Assembly: GCA_036265005.1 (NCBI GenBank)
Contig: DATAPW010000320.1
Location: forward strand, 1 to 64,000
From: JAMXLO01 sp036265005
GTDB taxonomy: Bacteria > Pseudomonadota > Alphaproteobacteria > Acetobacterales > Acetobacteraceae
Direction: 5' to 3'
Length of the DNA stretch: 64,000 bases
Shown here: positions 34,645 through 42,962 of the stretch, piece by piece
Numbering within the stretch: position 1 is the first letter of the stretch
Layout of the letters: the number at the start of each line of letters is the position of its first letter
The notes under the pieces: model-generated
What the model was told of the DNA's origin: nothing
Databases searched by the model: none
What the model saw: only the letters and a program-made list of their open reading frames with translations
Position numbers and translations under genes: made by a program

Positions 34645-35706
34645 ATGAAATTCGGCCTGTTGAGCCAGATTCAGGTGCCGAGGCCCTGGGACGAGGGCAC
34701 CGAACGCAACGTCTACTGGCAGAACCTCGACCATGTGGTGGCGGCCGAGCATGCAGGGTTCAGCCATTTCTGGCTGACCGAACAGCACTTCTTTGCGGAG
34801 ATCGGCCATTGCGCCTGCCCGGAGATGTTCCTCGCCGCGGTATCGCAGCGGACGCAAACGATCCGGCTGGGCTTCGCGGTAATTCTGATGCCCTGCCACA
34901 ACCCGTTCATGATCGCGGAACGTGTCGCAACGCTGGATGTATTGTCCAACGGCCGCTGTGAATTCGGCGCCGGACGCGGCACCGCGGCTTACGTCGTGGA
35001 GGGATTGGGGTTCAATTCCGATGCCGAGTACGGCCGCGAGGTCGGGCGCGAGGCGCTCGAGGCGGTGGTGCAGATGCTCGAGCAGGAGCATTTTCCCGGG
35101 TACAAGAGCCAGCATTTCGACCTGCCGGCGCGTCAGGTGGTGCCTCGCGCCATTCAGCGTCCGCATCCTCCGCTGTGGTTCGCTGCTTCCAACCTCGAGA
35201 CGTTCGAGCGCGCCGGCGCAGCCGGCGTCGGTGTGCTTGGCGTCACCCGCTACACGCATGCCGAGATCAAGCCGCACGTCGCGGCCTATCGCGCCGCGAT
35301 CAGGACCGCGACGCCGATCGGGCGTTTCGTCAACGACCACGCCGGGGTGTTTGCCATCGGCTGCGTGCACGACGATGACCGGATCGGACGCGAGGTCGGC
35401 TGTGCGGCGGCGCGGTTCTATTACGGCGACAACGATGCCGAGTTGAACCACGTGCGGTTCGGTTCGTCCGAGGGTGTGGCACGGATCAAGGCGCGCATGG
35501 CGTCATACAGCGACGACGATATACTGGAGAGCGGCATGGCGATCGGTGGCAATGCCGACACGGTGTGCCGCCAGGTGGAGCGCTGGGCGGAGACCGGGAT
35601 CGACCAGATGATCTTCATGTTCCAGATTGGCCACACCACGCACGATCAGATCATGCGTTCGATCGAGATCGTGGGGGAAAAGGTGATTCCGCGGTTTGCG
35701 GATTGA
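34645..35706 (+). CDS. LLM-class flavin-dependent monooxygenase-like protein
   Basis: The 353-residue protein is a luciferase-family enzyme close to the two-component monooxygenase type: MKFGLLSQIQVPRPWDEGTE at the start, HFWLTEQHFFAEIGHC (the EQHF motif), MPCHNPFMIAERVATLDVLS and GRCEFGAGRGTA. The C-terminal part ends with EIVGEKVIPRF, typical of the alkane/EDTA monooxygenase-like subgroup. It needs reduced flavin from a reductase not seen nearby. It is divergent from the LysR gene and cotranscribed with the M24 gene six bases downstream. Confidence 0.9.
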   Translation: MKFGLLSQIQVPRPWDEGTERNVYWQNLDHVVAAEHAGFSHFWLTEQHFFAEIGHCACPEMFLAAVSQRTQTIRLGFAVILMPCHNPFMIAERVATLDVLSNGRCEFGAGRGTAAYVVEGLGFNSDAEYGREVGREALEAVVQMLEQEHFPGYKSQHFDLPARQVVPRAIQRPHPPLWFAASNLETFERAGAAGVGVLGVTRYTHAEIKPHVAAYRAAIRTATPIGRFVNDHAGVFAIGCVHDDDRIGREVGCAAARFYYGDNDAELNHVRFGSSEGVARIKARMASYSDDDILESGMAIGGNADTVCRQVERWAETGIDQMIFMFQIGHTTHDQIMRSIEIVGEKVIPRFAD

Positions 35707-35712
35707 TCTGTC

Positions 35713-36870
35713 ATGTCGAAGCACGACTTCCCGTCAGAAGAATTCACTGCCCGCCAGGCTCGCGCGCGCGACGCGATCGGCGCTGCGGGATTGGACTGGC
35801 TGATTGTCATCCATCCCATGTCGCTGCACTGGCTGATCGGCACCGAGGCCAAGAGCTACCAGGCGTTCCAGTGCCTGCTGTTCTCCGCAAAGCCCGGGCC
35901 GCTGGTCGTGCTCACCCGCCACTCCGAGCGGTGCGAGTTCGTCGAGGACTCGCTGGCGGACGAAGTCATCGGCTGGGGTGGCGCCGAACCGGAAGATCCG
36001 ATCGAAGCATTCCGCGTGCTGGCTGATCGGCTGGGCCTGCGGGGCGCCCGTGTGGGCCTGGAAACGCCGCCCTATTATCTGCATCCGCATCAGTATGTGC
36101 GGGTGCAGGATCTGCTCGGCCGCGCGCTGGTTGCCGAGCCGTCCAACCTGATCCATCAACTCAAGCAGGTGAAATCGCCGCGCGAGATCGCGCTGATCCG
36201 CGAGTCGGCGCGCATTGCCGACGTCGCGATGGCCGCGTGTATCGGCAGCGTGGCTGAGGGACGCACGGAACTGGAGGTCGCTGCCGCCGTCTACCAGAGT
36301 TTGCTCTCGCAAGGCAGTTCGCTGCCGTCCAGCGCGATCAACCTGGTCACCGGGGAGCGCTGCGGCTTCGCGCATGGCGCGCCGACGTTGCGCCGGCTGC
36401 GACGCGGCGATCCGGGCAATGTGGAATTCGGTGCGGCCTGTAAGCGCTACACCAAGACGATCGGACGGCAGTTCAACCTGGGACCCCCTTCGCCGCGTGT
36501 GCGCGACATTTTCGCCATCGTCCGCGCCGCCTTCGACGCATGCTTGGCGGAGATTCATGACGGCGTGCCGGCCATCGTGCCGCACGACGCCGCGAAACGT
36601 GTGATCGCCCAGGCCGGCATGGATCGCTATCGGCTGCACACCACAGGCTATTCCATTGGCGCCGGCGTGCCGCCATCGTGGGGCGAACCGCTCAACATGT
36701 TCGGCGGCAGCAAGGATGTGCTGCGCGCCGGCATGGTGGTGTCGATCGAACCGCCGGTGTTCATCGCCGAGGAGCGCATCGGTGCGCGGATCATCGACAA
36801 CGTATTGGTCACCGAGAGCGGCGCTGAGTTGCTGTCCGGCTATACGCGTGACCTCATCGTCGTGGATTAG
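35713..36870 (+). CDS. M24-family (creatinase/aminopeptidase-fold) hydrolase with altered metal site
   Basis: The 385-residue protein has an N-terminal creatinase-like domain (FTARQARARDAIGAAGLDWL) and a C-terminal pita-bread fold domain from about residue 165. The His block (HTTGYSIGAGVPPSWGE) and the first Glu (VVSIEPPVF) are present. The two Asp ligands of metallopeptidases appear replaced: NVEFGAACKRYTKTIGR has Glu and Thr, and the last Glu is Ile in ARIIDNVLVTESG. This suggests a metal-independent hydrolase like creatinase rather than an Xaa-Pro peptidase. It may hydrolyse the product of the LLM enzyme upstream. Confidence 0.85.
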   Translation: MSKHDFPSEEFTARQARARDAIGAAGLDWLIVIHPMSLHWLIGTEAKSYQAFQCLLFSAKPGPLVVLTRHSERCEFVEDSLADEVIGWGGAEPEDPIEAFRVLADRLGLRGARVGLETPPYYLHPHQYVRVQDLLGRALVAEPSNLIHQLKQVKSPREIALIRESARIADVAMAACIGSVAEGRTELEVAAAVYQSLLSQGSSLPSSAINLVTGERCGFAHGAPTLRRLRRGDPGNVEFGAACKRYTKTIGRQFNLGPPSPRVRDIFAIVRAAFDACLAEIHDGVPAIVPHDAAKRVIAQAGMDRYRLHTTGYSIGAGVPPSWGEPLNMFGGSKDVLRAGMVVSIEPPVFIAEERIGARIIDNVLVTESGAELLSGYTRDLIVVD

Positions 36871-36887
36871 GACGGGTCGGCAGGACA

Positions 36888-37079
36888 ATGAACATGGCAT
36901 CGCGGCTGGCGACGACGCTCGGTGGGCTGAGGTTGCCCAACCCGGTGCTCTGCGGCTTTGGCGAGCCGGTGATGACCAAAGCCGGCCGCGCGGCTGATGC
37001 GCGGCAGGGATATGGCAATCAGGTCGAGAACCGGGACGTTGGCAGGGGTTCGTGCCGGCGGAGCCAGCGGTCGGCCTGA
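36888..37079 (+). pseudogene. N-terminal stub of a dihydroorotate/dihydropyrimidine dehydrogenase (PreA-like) gene
   Basis: The first 30 residues (MASRLATTLGGLRLPNPVLC, GEPVMTKAG) match the N terminus of PreA-like flavoproteins, where xxLxGLRLPNP is conserved. After that the sequence loses similarity and stops at 37079. The rest of a gene of about 400 codons is missing, with a family B palindromic repeat 19 bases downstream. It is best read as a deletion remnant after the M24 gene. The gap 36871-37184 holds nothing else beyond this stub and the repeat. Confidence 0.5.
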
Positions 37080-37097
37080 ATCGAAACGCTGCAGGAT

Positions 37098-37124
37098 GAT
37101 GGGTTTCGCTGCGCTCTACCCATC
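37098..37124. repeat. Palindromic repeat, family B (single unit)
   Basis: A 27-base unit, GATGGGT then TTCGCTGCGCTCT then ACCCATC, has perfect seven-base arms. It is the same core as the units at 52324-52350 and 52389-52415. It lies next to a truncated gene. Confidence 0.75.
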
Positions 37125-37184
37125 GCGACCGGCAGATATCGGGCTATTCCCGACACAACCACCGCCTCGCCTGGGCGCTGCGTG

Positions 37185-37862
37185 CTACTCGGCGGCCTTC
37201 TGCATTTCGTCGGCCAGCCGCCGCACCCGCAGGATCGGGTTCGGCCGCAGCGATTCCGGCGTCAGCAGACCTAGGGCGCCGGCTACCGACCAATACGCGT
37301 GGTCGGCATGGCGCACGATCATACATTCGGACGACACGCCGATATGCTGGCCCTCCAGCGAGTGCGCGCAGGCGATGTGCGCGATCTCCTCGGGCAAACC
37401 CACCGTCAGGCACACATACGTTCCGAAGACGGTGTGGCGCAGCGTCGGCTGGCCGGTGGCCGACGGGTCCTCCGCCCAGCGCGCCTGGTTCTCCGGATCG
37501 AACTCGTAGCACTTGCCAACGTCGTGACACAGCGCGCCGGTCAGCACCACGTCGCGGTCGATGCACACCTCCGGCCGCTGGGCGATGAACGCATCGGCGA
37601 TCTGCATCGCCAGCCGGGCGACGCCACGCAGATGGTCAGCCTGCGAACCGCGCTTCAGCACGTTCATGCCCGGATTGCCGCCCGGCGGGATGGCGCTGAT
37701 CCGCCCGAAGCTGGAGTGAGACAGCGCGAATGCCCACGCCTCGATCGCCTTGCGCCGCAGGTCGGCGTTGCCGATATCCGACAGTTCCGGCAGATCTTCC
37801 GCCACCGTCCGGCGCAGTGCGTCGGTGATGGGGCGTTGCTGCTTCAGATAGTGCAGGCTCAT
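37185..37862 (-). CDS. HD-domain phosphohydrolase
   Basis: The 225-residue protein has an HD domain: first His in ADHLRGVARLAMQIADAF, the HD pair in TGALCHDVGKCYEFD, and later His residues in LRHTVFGTYVC and IACAHSLEGQ with a final Asp in RHADHAYW. HD proteins are metal-dependent phosphohydrolases of nucleotides or similar esters; the substrate is unknown here. It follows the peptide-type binding-protein gene by ten bases on the same strand, so both are likely cotranscribed. Confidence 0.82.
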   Translation of the reverse strand: MSLHYLKQQRPITDALRRTVAEDLPELSDIGNADLRRKAIEAWAFALSHSSFGRISAIPPGGNPGMNVLKRGSQADHLRGVARLAMQIADAFIAQRPEVCIDRDVVLTGALCHDVGKCYEFDPENQARWAEDPSATGQPTLRHTVFGTYVCLTVGLPEEIAHIACAHSLEGQHIGVSSECMIVRHADHAYWSVAGALGLLTPESLRPNPILRVRRLADEMQKAAE

Positions 37863-37872
37863 CGCTCGCCTC

Positions 37873-39453
37873 CTATTTTACCGTCACGTAGCGATACGGG
37901 AAGAAGTTGTCGGCGAGCTGCGCCAGATCGACATTGTCCTTGGCAGCCCACACGATCACCTGCTGGTGCAACGGGATCGTCGCCACATCCTTTTGCAGAA
38001 TCCGCGCTGCATCATCGATCATCGCGTTGCGCTTCGCCTGGTCGGTCTCCACGCCGATCCTGTCGATCAGATCGTCCAGCGCGGGATTGGAATAGCCACC
38101 GTAGTTCACCTCACCCCGCCCGCCGTTGCGCGTGCCCAGCAGACTGTACAGCGGGTTGTGCGCGTCGTAGGTCGCCGGCGTCCACCCGATGAGGTAGAAG
38201 TCGGTGTCGAATTTCGGCCCCTGGATCTTGGCGAAGAACTTCGCCTTGGTCTGCGCCTGGAGGTCGATCTTCACGTTGATCCGCGCCAGCATCGAGGTGA
38301 TCGCGGTGCAGATCTGCTCGTCCATCACATAGCGATCGTTCGGACAGTCGAACCCGAGACGGAAACCGTTGGGATAGCCGGCATCGGCCATGAGTTGCTT
38401 CGCCTTCGCCACGTCCGGCTTCGGCCGAACGTCCAGCGCGGCATTGTAGCCATTCACGCCAGGCCCCCACATCATCCAGGTCGGATGGCCGAGGCCGAGC
38501 ATCACTTTCTGCACGATGGTCGGTTCGTCGATCGCCAACGCGAATGCCTCCCGCACACGCACGTCGCGCAGCGGGTTCTTGCCCTTCACGTCGGACGTCG
38601 GCAGTTCATCGCGCCACACGTCGAAGTCCAGGTAGATCGTGCGCAGTTCCGGGTTCTGGATCAGCTTGATTCCCGGCGCGGCGGCGATGCGCTTCATGTC
38701 CTGCGGCGGCACGGAGTAGATCATGTCCATCTCGCCGGACAGCAGCGCCGCAACCCGCGTCGATGCGTTGCCAATCACATCGAATTCGACGCGATCGAGA
38801 TTGCCCACCGGCTTGTCCCACCAGCCGGCGTTCTTCTCGACCACCGTGGCGTGGTCGGGCTCGCGCGAGACCAGCTTGAATGGCCCGGTCCCCATCGCGT
38901 TGTGCACTGCGTAGTTGTCGTCCTTGCCGCCGATCACCACGGGCTCGGTCGCGTTATGCGCCTCACACCACGCCTTTGACATGATGAGGAAGTTGGTCTG
39001 CTCCTGCAGGAAAATCGGATCCGGCTTGTTGGTCTCGAAATCCACCGTCAGGTCGTCGATCTTGCGCGCCTCCTTCACCGGCGACATCGGCGCGCGCATC
39101 ACCGACGATTTCGCCAGGATGCGTTGCAGCGAGAACACCACATCGTCCGCGGTGAAGGCGGAGCCGTCCTGCCATTTCACGTTCGGGCGCAGATGGAAGC
39201 GCCAGACCGTGGGGCTGGTCTGTTCCCAGCTGACCGCCAGCGCCGGCTCCAGGTTCAGGTTGCGGTCGCGCCGGACCAACGGCTCGTAGATGTTCGACAG
39301 GAAAGATAGCTGCACCGTCTCCTGCCGTGTGTCAGGATCCATCGCACCGACATCGCCGTCATTGGCCCAGCGGAAATTGGCCGCCGAGGCGGGCTGGGTG
39401 GCGATGGCCGATGCCAGGAGCAGCCCGAGCATTGTCAGGCGCGGTGATCGCAT
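37873..39453 (-). CDS. ABC transporter substrate-binding protein, peptide/family 5 type
   Basis: The 526-residue protein has a signal peptide (ending near PASAANF) and a full family 5 binding fold: LSFLSNIYEPLVRRDRNLNL, NVKWQDGSAFTADDVVFSLQ, GTGPFKLVSREPDHATVVEK, and VRVREAFALAIDEPTI. Such proteins deliver peptides, glutathione, nickel or opines to Dpp/Opp-type permeases. No permease is adjacent. The only Dpp-type permease/ATPase set in the window (13418-17417) lacks a binding protein, so they may work together across 20 kb; this is an inference. Confidence 0.92.
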   Translation of the reverse strand: MRSPRLTMLGLLLASAIATQPASAANFRWANDGDVGAMDPDTRQETVQLSFLSNIYEPLVRRDRNLNLEPALAVSWEQTSPTVWRFHLRPNVKWQDGSAFTADDVVFSLQRILAKSSVMRAPMSPVKEARKIDDLTVDFETNKPDPIFLQEQTNFLIMSKAWCEAHNATEPVVIGGKDDNYAVHNAMGTGPFKLVSREPDHATVVEKNAGWWDKPVGNLDRVEFDVIGNASTRVAALLSGEMDMIYSVPPQDMKRIAAAPGIKLIQNPELRTIYLDFDVWRDELPTSDVKGKNPLRDVRVREAFALAIDEPTIVQKVMLGLGHPTWMMWGPGVNGYNAALDVRPKPDVAKAKQLMADAGYPNGFRLGFDCPNDRYVMDEQICTAITSMLARINVKIDLQAQTKAKFFAKIQGPKFDTDFYLIGWTPATYDAHNPLYSLLGTRNGGRGEVNYGGYSNPALDDLIDRIGVETDQAKRNAMIDDAARILQKDVATIPLHQQVIVWAAKDNVDLAQLADNFFPYRYVTVK

Positions 39454-39544
39454 GTCGTGGTTTCCTCCCGAACGTCACATGAACCTATGAACAGGCCGGC
39501 ATTTCCTTACTATCGTCACCGACGGCTGACCAGGGAGCGGGCCG

Positions 39545-40201
39545 ATGAGTGGCGATTGGATCGATCGAGCGACGGACATCCTGGGACTGGTGGACGTGCA
39601 ACCGACGTTCATGCCGGGCGGCGAGCTCGCGGTGGCGGGGGGCGAGGCGGTGGTGCCGGTGATCAATCGGCTGCTGGGGCGCTTCGACCATGCATTCGCG
39701 ACCCAGGACTGGCATCCGCCAGGCCACTTATCGTTTGCCAGCGCACACCCCGGGCGCCAACCGTATGATACGATCGCCATGCCATACGGCCAGCAGGTGC
39801 TGTGGCCGGACCATGCGATCCAGGGCAGCCTGAATGCGGCTCTGCATCGCGACGTCGATTTGACCAAGGTGGAGGTGATCATTCGCAAAGGCTTCCATCC
39901 CGCGATCGACAGCTATTCGACCTTCTTCGAAAACGATCGCCGCACCGCAACGGGGCTGGACGGCTGGCTCCGTCAGCGCGGGTTCCGACGCGTATTCCTG
40001 GCAGGCCTGGCGACCGATTTCTGCGTCGCGTGGTCGGCGGAGGACGCCGTGCGTCTGGGTTACGACGTGGTGCTGGTCGAGGACGCGTGCCGAGGCATCG
40101 GTGTCCCGATCGGCAACCAGCGCACGACGATGGATGAAGCGCGCGAGCGCCTGGACCGTCTTGGAGTACGCATCGTCACGAGCCTGGAGCTTGCCCCGTG
40201 A
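39545..40201 (+). CDS. pncA: Nicotinamidase/pyrazinamidase
   Basis: The 218-residue enzyme deamidates nicotinamide to nicotinate in NAD salvage. The catalytic triad is D17 (ILGLVDVQPTF), K115 (IIRKGFHP) and C160 (GLATDFCVAW). The metal site is D55, H57 and H61 (TQDWHPPGH). The length is normal for PncA. A GGGAGCGGG precedes the ATG. Its end overlaps the GTG start of the epimerase by four bases, an unexpected coupling of NAD salvage with sugar metabolism. Confidence 0.94.
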   Translation: MSGDWIDRATDILGLVDVQPTFMPGGELAVAGGEAVVPVINRLLGRFDHAFATQDWHPPGHLSFASAHPGRQPYDTIAMPYGQQVLWPDHAIQGSLNAALHRDVDLTKVEVIIRKGFHPAIDSYSTFFENDRRTATGLDGWLRQRGFRRVFLAGLATDFCVAWSAEDAVRLGYDVVLVEDACRGIGVPIGNQRTTMDEARERLDRLGVRIVTSLELAP

Positions 40202-41127
40202 CCACCTGGCTGGTGACCGGCGGCGCCGGTTTTATCGGCTCGCACCTCTGCGAGGCTCTGCTTGCACGCGGCGATGCGGTGCGGATGCTGGATGACCTCT
40301 CTACCGGGCGACGCGATAACCTGCCGCCCGCCGCGGAACTCATCGTCGGCGATGTGGCCGACCCGGCCGTGGTGCGGAGTGCCGTCGCAGGCATCGCGGG
40401 ATGCTTCCACCTGGCGGCGATCGCGTCGGTGGAACGCGGGATGACGGACTGGCTCGGCACGCATCGCGCCAACCTGACTGGCGCCATCACCCTGTTCGAT
40501 GCGATCCGCCACCTGCCGGAGAAGGTCCCCGTGGTCTACGCCTCCTCGGCCGCGGTGTACGGTGATGCCGCCAGCATCCCGATCGCCGAGGCAACCGAGC
40601 GTCGGCCGCTGTCAGCCTATGGCGCGGACAAGTACGGCTGCGAACTGCACGCACGCGTTGCCGGCCACGTGCACGGGATCCCCACAGTCGGGCTGCGGTT
40701 CTTCAATGTCTACGGGCCGCGGCAGGACCCGAAATCGCCATATTCCGGGGTAATCTCGATCTTCTGCGAACGAATCGGGCGCGGTGCGCCGATCGACATC
40801 TACGGCGACGGTGGCCAGACGCGGGATTTCGTCTATGTCGGCGACGTTGTCGCCGCTTTGCTTGCGGCCATGAAGCTGAAGGCGATGGATGCGCCGGTGT
40901 TCAACGTCTGCACCGGCGTGCCGATCTCGGTGCTGGACGTAGCACGCACGATCGCAGACCTCGCGGGCAGCAAGCTCGATGTGCAGCACAAACCGCCCCG
41001 GGCCGGCGAAATACGCCATTCCACCGGCTCGCCATCCCTCTCGCGTGCGGCGCTTTGCCTGCCGGAGCCGGTTACGCTGCGCACCGGCCTCGGCAAGGTG
41101 CTGGACTGGCTGGGCAGCACCCGCTAA
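40198..41127 (+). CDS. NAD-dependent sugar-nucleotide epimerase (UDP-glucose 4-epimerase-like)
   Basis: The 309-residue protein is an extended SDR: VTGGAGFIGSHLCEALLARG, CFHLAAIASVERGM, VVYASSAAVYGD, catalytic YGADKYG, FFNVYGPRQDPKSPYSGV and TRDFVYVGDVVAAL. The TRDFVYV and PYSGV blocks are typical of UDP-glucose or UDP-GlcNAc 4-epimerases. It starts with GTG coupled to pncA, and opens the polysaccharide region. Confidence 0.9.
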   Translation: MTTWLVTGGAGFIGSHLCEALLARGDAVRMLDDLSTGRRDNLPPAAELIVGDVADPAVVRSAVAGIAGCFHLAAIASVERGMTDWLGTHRANLTGAITLFDAIRHLPEKVPVVYASSAAVYGDAASIPIAEATERRPLSAYGADKYGCELHARVAGHVHGIPTVGLRFFNVYGPRQDPKSPYSGVISIFCERIGRGAPIDIYGDGGQTRDFVYVGDVVAALLAAMKLKAMDAPVFNVCTGVPISVLDVARTIADLAGSKLDVQHKPPRAGEIRHSTGSPSLSRAALCLPEPVTLRTGLGKVLDWLGSTR

Positions 41128-41159
41128 CCCACGCGCAGTGACCGGGGAGAGCCAATCGA

Positions 41160-41900
41160 GTGCCGCTGAAGGCCGCCGCTGTCGCCCTGCTGGTACCGCC
41201 TACATCCCTGGTCGTGGTCGCCTTGATCGGGCTGCTGATCGAGTGGCGATTTCGCCGAATTGGCCGCTTCCTGACCTGGTTCGCGCTGCTGGCTCTCCTG
41301 GTCCTGGCCATGCCTGCGGTGGGCGGCTCGCTGCTTGCCGCGCTGGAGCGGAACCTGCCGCTGACCCCGTCGCCGACCGCGCCGCCACAGGCCATCGTAG
41401 TACTCGGCGGCGACGCCCTGCGCAGCGGCACGCAAACGCTCATTGTGCACATGGGCCCCCTGTCGCTCGACCGGGTGCGCGCCGGCGCGTTGCTGTATCG
41501 CGCCACGAGATTGCCCATTCTGGTTACCGGCGGCGCACTGCACGAAGCCGAACCACCGATCGCCACCGTCATGGCCGACAGCCTTGTCCACGACTTCCAG
41601 GTGCCGGTGAAGTGGACCGAGACAGCGTCGCGCGACACCTGGGAGAATGCCCATCTGAGCGCGGCGATCCTGCGCGAGCAGGGCATCACCTCGGTCTACG
41701 TCGTGACCCAGGCCTGGCATATGCGCCGGGCCATCATGGCATTCACGGATGCGGGGATCACGGTCACCGCCGCTCCACCCCGGCTCGATCGGGTTCCCAC
41801 GCTGATCGCCGTCGATTTCCTGCCTGAGATTTCCGGTTGGCGATCCAGCTTCTACGCCCTGCATGAGTGGATCGGCTGTGCCTATTACGCGCTCCGCTGA
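41160..41900 (+). CDS. YdcF/ElyC-family (DUF218) membrane protein
   Basis: The 246-residue protein has two N-terminal membrane segments (VALLVPPTSLVVVALIGLLI, FLTWFALLALLVLAMPAVGG) and a DUF218 domain: AIVVLGGDALRSG, LDRVRAGALLYRATRLPILV, and SRDTWENAHLSAAILREQGI with VTQAWHMRRAI. ElyC-type proteins affect peptidoglycan and undecaprenyl-phosphate-linked envelope synthesis. The start is GTG at 41160 with GGGGAGAG upstream. It overlaps the next gene by 38 bases. Confidence 0.87.
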   Translation: MPLKAAAVALLVPPTSLVVVALIGLLIEWRFRRIGRFLTWFALLALLVLAMPAVGGSLLAALERNLPLTPSPTAPPQAIVVLGGDALRSGTQTLIVHMGPLSLDRVRAGALLYRATRLPILVTGGALHEAEPPIATVMADSLVHDFQVPVKWTETASRDTWENAHLSAAILREQGITSVYVVTQAWHMRRAIMAFTDAGITVTAAPPRLDRVPTLIAVDFLPEISGWRSSFYALHEWIGCAYYALR

Positions 41901-42954
41901 GGTGTCATGTTACACCGGGCTCATCGATCTGCCCGAGGATGCCGCGGCACTGTTTGCCGATGCGCGGGATGACCTGTTTGCCAGCCGCGCCTGGCTCAGG
42001 GTGGTGCTCGCGACCGGGATGGCGAATGCGGCTGACGCCAGGTTCGTGCTCTGCCGTTCAGCCGCGGGCGAACCAGCCGCACTTTTCCCGATGCAATCGG
42101 TCGAGGGCGGAAGGTCCTTCGGCAGCCTCACCACACTTTATACCTGCCGCTATCATCCGCTCGTGTCAGCCTGCCTCGATGACAGCCAGGTGGCGAACGC
42201 CTTCTTGGATTTCGCGCGGTTTTGCCGCGACTGGCCGATGACGCGTCTCGATGCGTTGTCGGCGGATTGGCCGCATCTCGATGCGTGCATCGATGCGGCA
42301 CGCAGAGGCGGCCTGCTCGTTCGACGGTTCGATCATTTCGGCAACTGGCACGAGCCGGTGCGCGGGCTGTCGTGGCAGGACTATCTGGCCGCTCGCCCGG
42401 GCCAGCTACGCGAGACGATCCGACGCAAATTGCGGCGCAGCGAACGCGACTCCGATTGCCGCTTCGATCTGATCACCACAGGAGATCGACTGGAGCCCGG
42501 GATCGCCGACTTCGAGGCGGTGTACCGTCGCAGCTGGAAGGAGCCGGAGCCGTTCCCGGACTTCAACGCTGCGCTGATGCGCGAGGCCGCGTCGCTCGGC
42601 CTGCTGCGACTGGGCATCCTGCACATCGGCGATGCCGCCGTCGCAGCGCAGCTCTGGGTCGTGGAGCGCGACCGTGCCACCGTGTTGAAACTGGCACACG
42701 ACGAGGCACTCAAGGCTGTATCGCCTGGAACCGTGCTGACCGCGTTGATCCTGCGGCGACTCCTCGATGAGGAACACGTGGCCGAGATCGACTTCGGCCG
42801 AGGCGACGATCCTTATAAGGCCGGTTGGGCCGGCGTACGCCGGCAGCGCATCGGGTTGGTGTTGGCCAACCCGCGGCATCCTCGTGGCATTGCGTTTCTT
42901 GGCCGTCACGCTATGGGGCGGGCCCGCGCGATGCTGCGCCGGGCGGATGTCTGA
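41863..42954 (+). CDS. GNAT-family (BioF2/FemAB-like) acyltransferase
   Basis: The 363-residue protein resembles the CelD/BioF2-type GNAT proteins found in exopolysaccharide clusters: ARPGQLRETIRRKLRRSERD, FEAVYRRSWKEPEPFPDFNA, LGILHIGDAAVAAQLWVVER and LKLAHDEALKAVSPGTVLTA. The C-terminal DFGRGDDPYKAGWA is the signature end of this family. It may acylate a cell-surface polymer. The ATG at 41863 lies within the YdcF-like gene; a GTG at 41902 is a possible alternative start. Confidence 0.85.
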   Translation: MSGSAVPITRSAEVSCYTGLIDLPEDAAALFADARDDLFASRAWLRVVLATGMANAADARFVLCRSAAGEPAALFPMQSVEGGRSFGSLTTLYTCRYHPLVSACLDDSQVANAFLDFARFCRDWPMTRLDALSADWPHLDACIDAARRGGLLVRRFDHFGNWHEPVRGLSWQDYLAARPGQLRETIRRKLRRSERDSDCRFDLITTGDRLEPGIADFEAVYRRSWKEPEPFPDFNAALMREAASLGLLRLGILHIGDAAVAAQLWVVERDRATVLKLAHDEALKAVSPGTVLTALILRRLLDEEHVAEIDFGRGDDPYKAGWAGVRRQRIGLVLANPRHPRGIAFLGRHAMGRARAMLRRADV

Positions 42955-42962
42955 CCTCCGAC

